This document shows, in pieces, positions 34,118-43,778 of a stretch of DNA of 64,000 bases (the stretch's first letter is position 1; every line of letters starts with the position of its first letter). The notes under the pieces are model-generated. The model was not told the DNA's origin. It made no database searches and saw nothing but the letters and a program-made list of their open reading frames with translations. The stretch spans positions 1 through 64,000 of the forward strand of contig DAINRQ010000007.1 in assembly GCA_036741775.1 (NCBI GenBank), given 5' to 3'. This DNA is from JAJKIV01 sp036741775 (GTDB lineage: Bacteria; Gemmatimonadota; Gemmatimonadetes; Gemmatimonadales; Gemmatimonadaceae). Made by a program: the position numbers and the translations under genes.

Positions 34118-35548
34118 CTACATCGCGAGCTGTTGACCGGCGGAGTCTGTGGGAATGGTTGCGAGTTCGCGCTCGAGCAGGTCGTCGAGCACCAGTGCTT
34201 CCGCCCGAAGCCACGTGACGTCGCCTACGAGCGCCCGCTGGAGTACCGGGTCCCGGCGAAGCCGGAGATAGGTCCGAACGCGCGCGCCGCCGCGCCGACG
34301 ACGATCGGCGTACCTGATGTCCCACGTCGCCGAGATGGGCAAGCTCACCCCATACAGAAGCCCGGCGGGCCAGCCGGCCAATAGCACCACTGCCGTGATC
34401 TGAACGGCGTAGAACGCGAGCACGAGCACTAGGCCACCAACAATGGTATGCATCGCTGGCTCGTCTGGCGTTCGGCTCGTGCGACGTGCGAGCGCCCGGG
34501 CGAGCCGCAAGGGCAGCCAATGGTTTACCCGCCCCCAGAGCGCCAGGGGGCCGGCGACCACAGCGATGAGCAGTTCGCGGGTAACGAACCGCGCGCCGCG
34601 GCCAATACCGACCGGCATCTCTACATCGCTCGCGGCAACGCCGCTGGCGTGCGCGCGATCTTCGAAAGCGGTGAGACGCGCGACGAACGTGTCGACTCGT
34701 GCCGCGAGCGGGCGGTCCAATCGCGGAAGCCGGGACGCCAAGACATCGATCCGCTGTGCGAGCCGGACATGCTCGGCGAGCGGCGGGTCGGGAGCGTGGA
34801 GCGGCCGAAACCCGCCGAGGACCCTCGCCAGCACGCCCGAGATCGCAAGGATCCGGCGTGCTTCATCCTCCGTCTCGAAGTTCAGTGTCACCTGGCGTAA
34901 GCCGACGTCGATGCGGTCGGTCAGGCGGGCGACACCGGCTGCGTCGTTAGGTAAGTGGGGGGCCGTAACAACTGGCGTGCCCACCCGCATGAGCACCCGC
35001 GACCGCGGCTCCCACTTTTCCTCGAACGTCAGTCCGATCGGGACGATCGGCAAGTCATCGATCCGGCGTTCGTCGCGGGCCATGAGCGCCATGCGCGCGA
35101 GCCCCGTCTTCAGCGGCGCCAGGGATGGCTCGCTGTGACTCTTCCCCTCCGGGAACAGCACCACCACCCCGCCCCCCTGGAGCACGTCCAGCACGGCCCC
35201 GAATGCGCGCTCGTTCCGCGATAAGTCGGGCGACGTGGTTCCGTGCTCCGCCTCGTTCGCGCGCCGGGTACGCTCGTCGCTCGCGCGACGAAGCGGCACC
35301 ACGCCGACGGCCCGCATCAACACCCGCGTGACGGGGTGATCCAGGAGTGTCGCCTTGGCGGTGAGCGTGACGGGCCGCTCGAGCGTACAGGCAATGACGA
35401 GCGCGTCGACCAGCGCGTTCGGATGGTTGCTCGCCAGGAGCACCGGTCCGGTACGCGGGAGGCGCTCGATGCCGACGACCTCGACGTCGCGATAGAACCA
35501 GCGGAGCGCCAAACGCCCAAGCGCACGGAGCACGCGATAGACGAGCAT
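34118..35548 (-). CDS. PlsC-type acyltransferase with C-terminal membrane domain
   Basis: A 476-residue membrane enzyme. The acyltransferase block starts VEVVGIERLPRTGPVLLASN and has HPNALVD, a spacing of H-x5-D seen in the HPNxxxD subgroup, then LFPEGKSHSEPSLAPLKTG, the acceptor-binding FPEG motif. It would add a fatty acyl group to glycerol 3-phosphate, lysophosphatidate or another acceptor. The C-terminal third contains about three hydrophobic segments (LLIAVVAGPLALWGRVNH, MHTIVGGLVLVLAFYAVQ) not found in plain PlsC. ATG 35548 starts just before the first helix; an upstream GTG/ATG at 35587 is possible. Confidence 0.85.
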   Translation of the reverse strand: MLVYRVLRALGRLALRWFYRDVEVVGIERLPRTGPVLLASNHPNALVDALVIACTLERPVTLTAKATLLDHPVTRVLMRAVGVVPLRRASDERTRRANEAEHGTTSPDLSRNERAFGAVLDVLQGGGVVVLFPEGKSHSEPSLAPLKTGLARMALMARDERRIDDLPIVPIGLTFEEKWEPRSRVLMRVGTPVVTAPHLPNDAAGVARLTDRIDVGLRQVTLNFETEDEARRILAISGVLARVLGGFRPLHAPDPPLAEHVRLAQRIDVLASRLPRLDRPLAARVDTFVARLTAFEDRAHASGVAASDVEMPVGIGRGARFVTRELLIAVVAGPLALWGRVNHWLPLRLARALARRTSRTPDEPAMHTIVGGLVLVLAFYAVQITAVVLLAGWPAGLLYGVSLPISATWDIRYADRRRRGGARVRTYLRLRRDPVLQRALVGDVTWLRAEALVLDDLLERELATIPTDSAGQQLAM

Positions 35549-35604
35549 GTGGTGCCTAACGACTACTGGTTGGATGTACCCGGCCACGGGTATTGGCCAC
35601 GGCG

Positions 35605-37026
35605 CTATGTCGCCGGCGAGGAGACCAGGCCCGCCTCGCCCGCCCGCGCCGCCCGCTGGCCTTCGGCGACTTTCACGCGACTGAGGACCATCGCCCCGAG
35701 TATGAAGAACGCGATGACGGACAGGATGGCGTTGCGGCTGTTACCGGTCGTCGCGATAGTGACCCAGAACAGCAGCGGACCAAAAATGCTGGCGAACTTC
35801 TCGAACACGCTGTAGAAGCCGAAGAACTCCCCGGACTTGTGCGCGGGGATCAGGCTCGCGAACAGCGACCGACTCAATGCTTGTGTACCGCCCTGTACCG
35901 TCGCGACCATTGCCGCCAGCAACATGAAATGCGTGGCGCTCCGCATATAGTAGCCCAGGATACTGATGCCGCCGTACACCAGGAGGCCAATGAAGATCGT
36001 GCGCTTCGCGCCGATGCGCTGGGCGATGGCCCCGAACAGAAATGCGAACGGGAATCCCAGAAACTGAACGATGAGGATCGACGAAATGAGCACGGAGTCC
36101 GCGATGCCGAGCTCCTTTCCATAGGTCGACGCCATCTTCTGGATCGTCTGGATGCCGTCGTTGTAGATCATGAAGGCGAGCAACATCAGGAAAGCCTGCC
36201 GGTAGCCGCGCAACGCTCGGAACGTCTCGGCGACTCGAACGAACGGAGCGACGAATGCATTCTGTCCGGCGACCTCGTCCGGCTCTCTCGTCCGCGGCGG
36301 TTCAGGAACGCGCAGGAAGAGGGGAATCGAGAAGACGACCCACCAGACGGCAACGGACAGAAACGCAAGCCGCGTCGGCAACGTTCGTGCGGCGTCCGAA
36401 AGGTCGGGTCCCGCAGGCAGACCGAACCACTCAGGCCTGAGTATCCACGCGAGGTTCAGCGCGAGAAGGACTCCGCCGCCGATGTACCCGATAGCGTACC
36501 CAGCGCTCGAGACGCGATCGATCTCACCCTCTTTTGCAATGTGTGGCAACAGCGCGTCGTAGAAGACGGTGCTCGCCGTGGCGCCGATGAGTGAGATGAC
36601 GAACAGCACAAGTGCCAGCTGGTGGTCGCCCTGCTGGACGAAGAACATGCCGGCCACGGCGGCGGCGCCAACGAGCATCGACGCGCCGAGCATCCTTTTC
36701 TTGGCGGCCACGTAGTCCGACACCGCGCCAAGTACTGGTGAGAGCACCGCCAGCACAATCGCGACGATCGTGTTAGCCGTCGCGATCGCCTGTGTCGCTC
36801 GACTTTCCGGGAGGCTGCTGCGCGCGATGTTCACGAAGTAGACCGGGAAGACCGCGACCATGATGGTCGTCTGTACAGCCGACACGGCCCAATCGTACAT
36901 GGCCCAGGCCCGTAGTTCGGGCCGATCCAGCCCGACGCGAGCCAACACGCCGGGCGAGGAGTCCGGTTTCCCGGGTCGCGGAGAGTCCGCCATTGGCGGG
37001 GGGAAGGGCGTGGGTGGTCCGCTCAT
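35605..37026 (-). CDS. MFS transporter, UMF1/Atg22-like
   Basis: A 473-residue major-facilitator protein with about 12 membrane segments. It begins its transport core with ELRAWAMYDWAVSAVQTTIM, the typical WALYDWANSAF-like opening of the UMF1 group, and has SPVLGAVSDYVAAKKRML and FYDALLPHIAKEGEIDRVS. The C-terminal half has QGGTQALSRSLFASLIPAHK and GEFFGFYSVFEKFASIFGPL, both characteristic. Substrates for bacterial members are unknown (the yeast homologue exports amino acids from vacuoles). ATG 37026 is used; ATG 36993 is also possible. Confidence 0.9.
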   Translation of the reverse strand: MSGPPTPFPPPMADSPRPGKPDSSPGVLARVGLDRPELRAWAMYDWAVSAVQTTIMVAVFPVYFVNIARSSLPESRATQAIATANTIVAIVLAVLSPVLGAVSDYVAAKKRMLGASMLVGAAAVAGMFFVQQGDHQLALVLFVISLIGATASTVFYDALLPHIAKEGEIDRVSSAGYAIGYIGGGVLLALNLAWILRPEWFGLPAGPDLSDAARTLPTRLAFLSVAVWWVVFSIPLFLRVPEPPRTREPDEVAGQNAFVAPFVRVAETFRALRGYRQAFLMLLAFMIYNDGIQTIQKMASTYGKELGIADSVLISSILIVQFLGFPFAFLFGAIAQRIGAKRTIFIGLLVYGGISILGYYMRSATHFMLLAAMVATVQGGTQALSRSLFASLIPAHKSGEFFGFYSVFEKFASIFGPLLFWVTIATTGNSRNAILSVIAFFILGAMVLSRVKVAEGQRAARAGEAGLVSSPAT

Positions 37027-37212
37027 TGAATGAGCTAGCCGTGGAGTGGGAGCAGAATAGGCGGCGGCGAGATGCCCTCCCATACGTCGGTTGACGTAGC
37101 GACGCAACGCCGGGCCCGCCCGCGGTCGATTGACGATGTGAGCGGAGTGTGCAGATTTCGCTGCATGCGACAGTTAGGGCCTCGATACGTCGGGCGCATC
37201 GATTGCGTGGCG

Positions 37213-38142
37213 ATGCGCGTGCTCGCGGCGCTCGTGGTCCTCGCAGCGGCGTGCGATCAGCCGGAGCCTGCTCCGGGGCGAAAGGATACGGCGATTGTGG
37301 TAGTGCCGCCACCAGACAGCGATCCAGTCCCCACGCCTGCTCCGTCCGCATGGGATTCGTCGGCCGGCCCGGCGCTGTTCATCGTGGGGTCTTCACCGGC
37401 CGAGGCAGTCGTCATCGTCGCGGCGTACACGGACAGCACGTCACTCGACACGACGACGATCGATGTCGACCGGCTGCGAACCATGCAGGTAGAGCTCTTC
37501 GCCGGCGGACGCCGAGCAGGGACCGCACGCGTGACTACCGTCGCACCACCCGTGCGCTCCGACTCCTGCAACAGCTGGCCTGTCGTAAGCCTGCTTCCGA
37601 CGGTCACCGACAGTACCGCGTTTCAGTCGTGGACGGTCGCGTTCGAGTCCGGACACGCGCGAGAGGTGGCCATCGACTCCATCGAGGCACTGTCCACCGC
37701 CGACTCGTCTCGGCTCGCGGTGGACGTCGCTCGTGTCGCTTCGGCGCTTCCTGGAGACACGGCGGCGATCTTCCGCGGGCTCCCCTTCGTCGTCAAGAAA
37801 GCGTGGCGGTCGCGCGACCTGCAGCCACAAGTACTCGCCGCCATCGTCGTGCGGAACGTGAATCAGGAAGCGAACCCGCGTCAGGAACAACTGCTGCTGA
37901 TCGCCGAGCGCGACACGACAACGCCGACTGCGCGGTATACGGCCGCGTACTACGAGCGCGTGACCGGACTCGAAGAAACGATCGTAACGGCCGACCTCAT
38001 CGGACTGGTGCTTCTTGGCGCGGAGCGTCGGCCCACGGTGGTCGTGACACGGGACGGCGCGAGCGGATCCTCGTACGCCCTCATCGAGCGCATCGGCGGG
38101 CGGTGGCAGCGTCGCTGGACGAGCACCTACGCTGGCTGCTGA
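37213..38142 (+). CDS. Putative lipoprotein of unknown function
   Basis: A 309-residue protein starting MRVLAALVVLAAACDQPEP, a clear lipoprotein signal with Cys at position 15. A Pro/Asp-rich linker follows. The mature part is Thr/Ser/Asp-rich with mixed strands (FIVGSSPAEAVVIVAAYTD, LQPQVLAAIVVRNVNQEAN) and ends RIGGRWQRRWTSTYAGC. I recognise no domain. The frame is open upstream to 37072, but the signal fixes the start. The last 16 bases overlap the convergent phosphoesterase gene. Confidence 0.75.
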   Translation: MRVLAALVVLAAACDQPEPAPGRKDTAIVVVPPPDSDPVPTPAPSAWDSSAGPALFIVGSSPAEAVVIVAAYTDSTSLDTTTIDVDRLRTMQVELFAGGRRAGTARVTTVAPPVRSDSCNSWPVVSLLPTVTDSTAFQSWTVAFESGHAREVAIDSIEALSTADSSRLAVDVARVASALPGDTAAIFRGLPFVVKKAWRSRDLQPQVLAAIVVRNVNQEANPRQEQLLLIAERDTTTPTARYTAAYYERVTGLEETIVTADLIGLVLLGAERRPTVVVTRDGASGSSYALIERIGGRWQRRWTSTYAGC

Positions 38143-38993
38143 TCACCGGACCGCAGACGTAGCACGAGAATCTCGGGCGGGCAGTTGACACGAACCGGGA
38201 TCGGCAGTTGCGCGCCGACGCCTCGCATCACGTACAACGCGGTCCGGTCCTGCGCCACCCAGCCACTCGCCGATTGACGTCCGCAGACGCTCGCCATTCT
38301 CAAGGGCGCGCCGTACCACGGAAGGACCACCTGGCCCCCGTGCGTGTGGCCGGCCAGCATCGCATCGGCGCGGACATCCCGCGCGAGATGTAGGACGCTG
38401 TCCGGGTTATGCGACAGGACCAGCGTCGGATGCATCGGGCCCGCCTCGCATCCGACCCACGGGTTGACCGTTCCTTCGGCAATGTCGTCCATCCCCGCGA
38501 CTCGTAAACGAGCGTGACCGCGCCGAATCACCCGGGCGCGGTTCACGAGTACCTCCGCGCCGAACCCCCGTAACCAGGCGCGCACCTCATCGGCACCGGC
38601 GTAGTAGTCGTGATTCCCCAGCACCGCTACAACGCCGTCGCGAGCGTCGAGTCGTGCGCACTCCGGTGCCATCGCCGCGAGCGCGGTTCGGTACCACGCG
38701 CGTGACATCGCCGGCAGATGCTTGAACGACGTCCCGTAGTCGCCGAGCAACGCGACGAGGTCGGGGCCGATCGCGTTCGCCGTGTCGACCAGCCTACCGA
38801 TCCAACGCGCATCCAGCGTTGGCGGATGGTGAAAGTCGGAGAGCGCGACGATGGTGTAGCCGTCGAACTCCTTCCCGAGGTCGCCGATCGCGAGCTCGCG
38901 CGTCACGATCTCCGCACGCGACCAGCGCGCGGCCTCGACCAGCCGGGCACCGGCGGCGCCGATCATCGCGGCGATCCGCTCCATCAACGACAT
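38127..38993 (-). CDS. Calcineurin-like metallophosphoesterase (YkuE-type)
   Basis: A 288-residue dinuclear-metal phosphoesterase. The metal motifs appear in order: IVALSDFHHPP (DxH), LLGDYGTSF (GD), VLGNHDYYAG (GNHD), LSHNPDSV and LAGHTHGGQVVLPWYG (GHxH). The layout matches YkuE-like enzymes; the substrate is not known. No strong signal peptide is seen, although the N-terminus is hydrophobic in part (MIGAAGARLVEAA). It lies downstream of the ABC-transporter operon on the same strand, separated by a repeat-containing spacer of about 120 bp. Confidence 0.9.
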   Translation of the reverse strand: MSLMERIAAMIGAAGARLVEAARWSRAEIVTRELAIGDLGKEFDGYTIVALSDFHHPPTLDARWIGRLVDTANAIGPDLVALLGDYGTSFKHLPAMSRAWYRTALAAMAPECARLDARDGVVAVLGNHDYYAGADEVRAWLRGFGAEVLVNRARVIRRGHARLRVAGMDDIAEGTVNPWVGCEAGPMHPTLVLSHNPDSVLHLARDVRADAMLAGHTHGGQVVLPWYGAPLRMASVCGRQSASGWVAQDRTALYVMRGVGAQLPIPVRVNCPPEILVLRLRSGDQQPA

Positions 38994-39009
38994 GGTAAGT
39001 GCAGTGCCT

Positions 39010-39055
39010 GCCTAACGGGAGCGCCCGCCTAACGGGAGCGCCCGCCTAACGGGGT
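39010..39055. repeat. Short tandem repeat, 17-bp unit, containing GCCTAACG
   Basis: The unit CCTAACGGGAGCGCCCG occurs twice in full with a third partial copy, so GCCTAACG recurs at 39010, 39027 and 39044. It lies between the ABC permease stop (39113) and the phosphoesterase start (38993). Confidence 0.9.
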
Positions 39056-39112
39056 CGGTGTCGTCACCGCCCCGCGGTTACGCATGCGCCGGTCCCGGCC
39101 CTTGGCGGACGG

Positions 39113-40018
39113 TCAATTCCGGCCAAGCCCCGCAGGTGGCACAATGCGCCCTGCCGCGCCGGAGAGCGCCAGGAGTGTCAGCACGTACGGCAAGGCGAGG
39201 AACACGTGATACGGTACCGCGCGGCCTAACGATTGCGCGGCGAACTGGAGCGCACTGGCCGCGCCGAACAGCACGGCGGCAAGCGCGACACCAACCGGCG
39301 TCCAGCGGCCAAGCGCCACGATGGCAATGGCGATGAAACCGCGGCCGGCGGACATGCCTTCGGCGAACGTTCCGACCTGTGCCACGGCCAGCGACCCACC
39401 ACTCAACCCGCCAAGCGCACCACCGAACAGGAGCGCAGCCCAGCGCACCCGACTCGGAGAAATGCCCGAAGCGGCCGCGGCGTCGGCGTTCTCTCCCACC
39501 GCGCGGAGCGCGAGACCCGCGTGCGTCCGGGAGAGCCACCAGGCGAGGAGCGGAACGAGCAGGTAGACCGCGTAGGTCGTCGCCGGCTGCGAAAAGAGAG
39601 GTCGACCGAGGATTGGAAGGGACGAGAGTAGAGGGATCGCGATCGGCCCGGCTGTCGGGATGGTCAAGGCTGCCCCGGCCGACCCGAAAATGCCGCGGTA
39701 AAGCAGACCGGTCACACCGAAGGACAGAAGCGTGACCGCCGTGCCGGTCACGATCTGATTCGCCCGCAACACGACGACGAAGAACGCCAGCACGGCCGCG
39801 GCCAGTACGCCAGCCAGTGCCGAGCCAAGGAACGCGAGCTCGACGCCGGAGGAACTGGCAACCGCGACGCCGGCAAGGGCGCCAACGAGTATCGTCCCCT
39901 CCACACCAATGTTGATGACGCCACTTCGCTCCACGATCATCTCCCCGAGCGCCGCGAGCGCGAGTGGCGTTGCCGTGCGCACTGTTGCCTCGAGAAACGC
40001 AACCAGCGCCTCGGTCAT
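39113..40018 (-). CDS. ABC transporter permease, BMP/nucleoside-type (NupQ-like)
   Basis: A 301-residue permease of the BPD_transp_2 family (as in sugar and nucleoside importers). It opens FLEATVRTATPLALAALGEM and has IVERSGVINIGVEGTILVGA, the family signature, then RANQIVTGTAVTLLSFGVTG and GRGFIAIAIVALGRWTPVGV. About nine to ten membrane segments. It overlaps the preceding permease gene by four bases (ATGA, 40018-40015). Together with that gene, the ATPase and the BMP lipoprotein it makes a complete importer. Confidence 0.92.
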   Translation of the reverse strand: MTEALVAFLEATVRTATPLALAALGEMIVERSGVINIGVEGTILVGALAGVAVASSSGVELAFLGSALAGVLAAAVLAFFVVVLRANQIVTGTAVTLLSFGVTGLLYRGIFGSAGAALTIPTAGPIAIPLLSSLPILGRPLFSQPATTYAVYLLVPLLAWWLSRTHAGLALRAVGENADAAAASGISPSRVRWAALLFGGALGGLSGGSLAVAQVGTFAEGMSAGRGFIAIAIVALGRWTPVGVALAAVLFGAASALQFAAQSLGRAVPYHVFLALPYVLTLLALSGAAGRIVPPAGLGRN

Positions 40019-41124
40019 CGCCGGTCTCCCGTATCGAGGTGCAGCGCGGGTGGTGGGACCGGTCCCGCTGCACGACGGCGGAGGAACCCAAGCCGGCTGA
40101 CCGATGCAGCGAGCACGAGGAGAATGAGCGAAGCCTCCACGATCGTGGCGAGAACCGACGGGACCCCGGCGTCACGCTGCATGGCCGCGGCCCCGGCCTC
40201 GAGAGCCCCGAAGAATATGCCGCTCATCGCCGTCAGAAGCGGATTGAGTGCCCCGACCAGCGCTACCGCGATCGCAGTGTACCCGTAGCCTGGTGACAGG
40301 TTCTCGTATAGTGAGTACGTCACGCCCATCACCTCTACGGCGCCAGCCAGCCCGGCGAGCCCCCCGCTGACGAGAAACGCACGAAAAGTCGTCGCGCGGA
40401 CGTCGACGAGTCCGGCACTGTGCGCGGCTGCGGGGCTAAAGCCCACCACCCGGACGCGAAATCCGGCCGCGGTCGCGCGGAGGGCCCACCAAGCTCCAAG
40501 AGCGCACAGGAGAGCGAGCGGGAATCCGACGTGAAGCCGCGTACCGCCCAGGAGAGGTAGCATCGCCGCGTCCGGAATCGGTGGGCTCTGGGGGTATATG
40601 CGTAGCGGTTCCTGCAGCGGTCCGCGAACGAGGTAACCGATGAGGTACAGAGCAACGAAGTTCATCATGATCGTGCTGATGACCTCGAGAACGCCGTAGC
40701 GTCGACGGAGCCACCCGGGAACGCCCGCCCATGCCGCTCCTGCGAGTGCGCCACACCCCAAGGCACACGGGATGACGAGCCAGCCAAGGTTTTCGCCCAA
40801 TGTCAGGCCTGTGGCCGTCGCGGCAGCGCCCCCCACGAGCAATTGGCCCTCCGCGCCGATGTTCATCACTCCCGCTGTGAACGCAACGGCCACGGCAAGG
40901 CCGGTCAAGATGAGCGGGGTGGCGCGCACGAGCGTGCCCGAAAAAATGGCGTACTGGGAGCCTAACGAGCCGCGCCACAACGCGTCCAGCGCTCGGATCG
41001 GGTCATGGCCGCCAAGCATGGCCAAGAATGCCACGAGACCGGCGGCAGCAAGGGCGAGCACGGAGGCCGCGATCACCGTGCGTGTTGCCCGCTGCCACGC
41101 CCCGTTCCAACGCAGTCCAAGCAC
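40015..41124 (-). CDS. ABC transporter permease, BMP/nucleoside-type (NupP-like)
   Basis: A 369-residue permease, partner of the one downstream. Conserved parts are VRATPLILTGLAVAVAFTAG, VMNIGAEGQLLVGG, LEVISTIMMNFVALYLIGYL and the PGYGYTAIAVALVGALNPLL loop. The N-terminal extension to about residue 70 has a further membrane helix (TVIAASVLALAAAGLVAFLA), typical of the YufP/NupP side. It starts 12 bp after the MFS gene stop and overlaps the next permease. Confidence 0.92.
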   Translation of the reverse strand: MLGLRWNGAWQRATRTVIAASVLALAAAGLVAFLAMLGGHDPIRALDALWRGSLGSQYAIFSGTLVRATPLILTGLAVAVAFTAGVMNIGAEGQLLVGGAAATATGLTLGENLGWLVIPCALGCGALAGAAWAGVPGWLRRRYGVLEVISTIMMNFVALYLIGYLVRGPLQEPLRIYPQSPPIPDAAMLPLLGGTRLHVGFPLALLCALGAWWALRATAAGFRVRVVGFSPAAAHSAGLVDVRATTFRAFLVSGGLAGLAGAVEVMGVTYSLYENLSPGYGYTAIAVALVGALNPLLTAMSGIFFGALEAGAAAMQRDAGVPSVLATIVEASLILLVLAASVSRLGFLRRRAAGPVPPPALHLDTGDRR

Positions 41125-41136
41125 GTGCAGCGCGCT

Positions 41137-42345
41137 CTACGTGCGCAGGCCGACGGCGCGGCCGTATCTCGACAACCGCCACATGGCGATCACGCCGAGG
41201 GCAGGACCCAGCGCCAACGGCATGTAGGCGCGTTCCCATCCCCACCAACCCACCCAGACAGGCACGAGCCGGATGGTGACGATCGTGAGGAGAAATCCGA
41301 CGCACGTCTGAAGCGTGACCGCGGTGCCGACGTAGCGGCTTGGCGCCAGCTCAGTAACCAGCGCCGAGAACTGGGCCGAGTCGGCAACGATGGAGATCCC
41401 CCATACGACGGCCACGAAGCTCAACACGGTGAGTGGCGCCCGGACGAGCGATCCGATCATCAACGCGCAGGTGCCGCTCAAAACCATCGCGACCACTGTC
41501 ACGCGCGACCGCCCGACGCGATCGGCGGCGACGCCCGCCACGACACAGCCGAGCGTTCCGGACGCGATGGTGAGGAACGCGAGGCTGGCCGCGACCCCCA
41601 ACCCGAGGTCGCGATCAGCGGCGACGTATGTCCAGAATACACCGATCGAGCTCCACATTGCGTAGAGCTCCCACATATGTCCCAGATACCCTCCTGTAGC
41701 CAGCATGACGCCACGATCACGTAAGATCATAGCCAGTGCCGCCACATCGAAAGGAGCCGAGGGTGCTTGGTGCGGCCCCTCCCTGATTACGAACCAGAAC
41801 AACAGTCCCGACCCTATGGCCGCCAGACCCGCAGTGAGGACGATCCCTCTCCACTCGGGCCCCGAGACGACGAGCCGGAACAGGTTCGGCGCCGCCGAGC
41901 CGATCGTGAGCGCGCCGACCAGAACCCCGATGGCCATCCCGCGCCCGGCGCGCCACCACCCGGCCGCGATCTTGATTCCGGGGGGGTACACCCCGGCCAG
42001 CGCCATACCGGTGACGAACCGGAGGGCGACCGCCTCACGAGGGCGAGTGGAAGGTAAGGCGAGAAGCATGGTAGCCACGCCCGCAGCCACCGCCGACGCG
42101 GTGGCGAACCGTTTCGCGCTCCAACGGTCACTCAGGAGCAATACGGCGCTGATGAATGTCCCGGCGACAAACCCGAGCTGCACCATGATGGTCAGCCACG
42201 CCGCCGTGGCCGGAGCGCTCCCCCATTCGGCTATCATCCCCGGCGCCGCGACCGTGGCGCTGAACCATGGCGTCATTCCGAGGATCATGGCCACGGAAAG
42301 GGCGACGAGTTGCCAGGTCGCCCCCGGTACCGTACCCACCATCAC
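41137..42345 (-). CDS. MFS transporter inside the ABC operon
   Basis: A 402-residue major-facilitator protein with about 12 membrane segments. It begins VPGATWQLVALSVAMILGMT and shows TAAWLTIMVQLGFVAGTFIS and DRWSAKRFATASAVAAGVAT (loop 2-3) and VAGVAADRVGRSRVTVVAMV (second A-like motif). I cannot assign a substrate. Its ATG overlaps the stop of the ABC ATPase gene (ATGA, 42345-42342), so it is translated from the same mRNA. An MFS carrier inside a BMP-type ABC operon is unusual and may act on the same or a related compound, for instance as an exporter. Confidence 0.88.
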   Translation of the reverse strand: MMVGTVPGATWQLVALSVAMILGMTPWFSATVAAPGMIAEWGSAPATAAWLTIMVQLGFVAGTFISAVLLLSDRWSAKRFATASAVAAGVATMLLALPSTRPREAVALRFVTGMALAGVYPPGIKIAAGWWRAGRGMAIGVLVGALTIGSAAPNLFRLVVSGPEWRGIVLTAGLAAIGSGLLFWFVIREGPHQAPSAPFDVAALAMILRDRGVMLATGGYLGHMWELYAMWSSIGVFWTYVAADRDLGLGVAASLAFLTIASGTLGCVVAGVAADRVGRSRVTVVAMVLSGTCALMIGSLVRAPLTVLSFVAVVWGISIVADSAQFSALVTELAPSRYVGTAVTLQTCVGFLLTIVTIRLVPVWVGWWGWERAYMPLALGPALGVIAMWRLSRYGRAVGLRT

Positions 42346-43778
42346 GCTACGCCAAGCATGGCTCGGCCAACAGCCGATCGGTCCACGGGCACCTCACGGA
42401 CGGACCCGGCAAACACAACGAGCATTCGGTCCGCGATCGCGAGCGTCTCATCTATATCCGATGAATAAGCCACTATCGCGACACCATCACCGCGTGCATC
42501 GATCAGTTCCTGCTGTATGTCAGCTAATGCCCTGACGTCGAGGCCGCGGCCGGGGTTTTCTACCACAAGTGCGGGTGGTGGACCTTGGAGCTCACGTGCC
42601 AGTACGAACTTCTGCTGATTGCCGCCGGATAGCGTGCTCACGCGAACGGTTGGGCCGGCGGCGCGGACATCGAACCGCTCGATCGCTAGCGCGGCCGCCG
42701 CCGCAACCTGCGACCACCGCATGGGGCCACGGCGTTCACCAATGCCGCGGAGCGCGAAGTTCTCGACGAGCGACATCTCGAGGATCAGCCCTTCGCGGTG
42801 CCGGTCGTCCGGGACGAAGCCAACCGCCGGCGGGAGGACGAGGCGCCCGCTCGACACAGGCAGGCGTCTCGCGAGGGCTCGCAGTAGCTCACGCTGCCCC
42901 GAGCCTTCGACGCCAGCGACGCCGAGGATCTCACCACTTGTCACCGCGAACGTGGCCCCACGGATTCTCGCGACTCCGCGCTCGTCAGCTACCTCGACGT
43001 CGTCGGCCTGAATGACGATTCGACGATCAACGATCGGGGCGCCGGGCGACGCCGGTGAACGTGGCCGGTCTGCTCCCAGCATGGCAGCGATCAGGCGGCC
43101 CTCGTCGGTTTCGCTCGAGGCTGTGGAGAGCGTAGTACGGCCCCGACGGAGTACGGTGATCGCATCCGCGACAGCCAGCGCCTCTCGTAGCTTGTGCGTG
43201 ATCAACACGACCGCACGTCCCTCGGCGGCCAGGCGCCGAATTGTCCGCAGCAGTTCTTCCGCCTCTGGCGGCGCTAGGAGTGCTGTCGGCTCGTCGAGGA
43301 TAAGAACGCGCGCGTCGCGTCCCAGCGCCTTGAGCAATTCTACGCGCTGCTGCGCGCTCACAGACAGCTCCGCGACGCGCCTCGCCGGGTCGATTCCGAG
43401 CCCGGTCGAGGTGCCGAGCGAGCGCACGCGCTCAATCGCACCGCTCGGGTCGAAGCGCCCGTGGCCTCCCAGCGCGACGTTCTCCGCGACGGTCATTGCC
43501 GGGACAAGCGTGAAGTGCTGGTGCACCATGCCGATACCCGCGGCGATGGCGTCTGCCGGGGACCCGAATCGCGCGACCGCACCGCCTACCCGGACCGAGC
43601 CTGCATCGGGTCGTTCCATCCCGTATGCGATCCGCATGAGCGTCGTCTTCCCCGCACCGTTCTCGCCGAGCAGCGCGTGAACCGTTCCGACCCCGACCGT
43701 CAGCGAGGCGTCACTGAGTGCGTCAACGGCCCCGAAGCGCTTGGCGACGCGATCGAGCGCCAACGCCGGCTCGGTCAC
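42342..43778 (-). CDS. ABC transporter ATP-binding protein, double-domain BMP/nucleoside type (NupO-like)
   Basis: A 478-residue protein with two nucleotide-binding halves. The first has Walker A GENGAGKTTL, signature LSVSAQQRVELL and Walker B VLILDEPTALL. The second has GVEGSGQRELL in place of Walker A, a normal degeneracy in this family, and a good signature LSGGNQQKFVLARELQG. GTG 43778 is chosen because it overlaps the NIF3 gene stop (GTGA) and starts EPALALDRVAKRFGAVDAL; the frame is open further up without similarity. It powers the two permeases encoded downstream. Confidence 0.93.
   Translation of the reverse strand: MTEPALALDRVAKRFGAVDALSDASLTVGVGTVHALLGENGAGKTTLMRIAYGMERPDAGSVRVGGAVARFGSPADAIAAGIGMVHQHFTLVPAMTVAENVALGGHGRFDPSGAIERVRSLGTSTGLGIDPARRVAELSVSAQQRVELLKALGRDARVLILDEPTALLAPPEAEELLRTIRRLAAEGRAVVLITHKLREALAVADAITVLRRGRTTLSTASSETDEGRLIAAMLGADRPRSPASPGAPIVDRRIVIQADDVEVADERGVARIRGATFAVTSGEILGVAGVEGSGQRELLRALARRLPVSSGRLVLPPAVGFVPDDRHREGLILEMSLVENFALRGIGERRGPMRWSQVAAAAALAIERFDVRAAGPTVRVSTLSGGNQQKFVLARELQGPPPALVVENPGRGLDVRALADIQQELIDARGDGVAIVAYSSDIDETLAIADRMLVVFAGSVREVPVDRSAVGRAMLGVA

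Noticed and set aside
34443..35138. Plus-strand frame of 231 codons opposite the acyltransferase
   Set aside because: Arg/Ala/Ser-rich shadow of the high-GC minus-strand gene, no ribosome site or domain.
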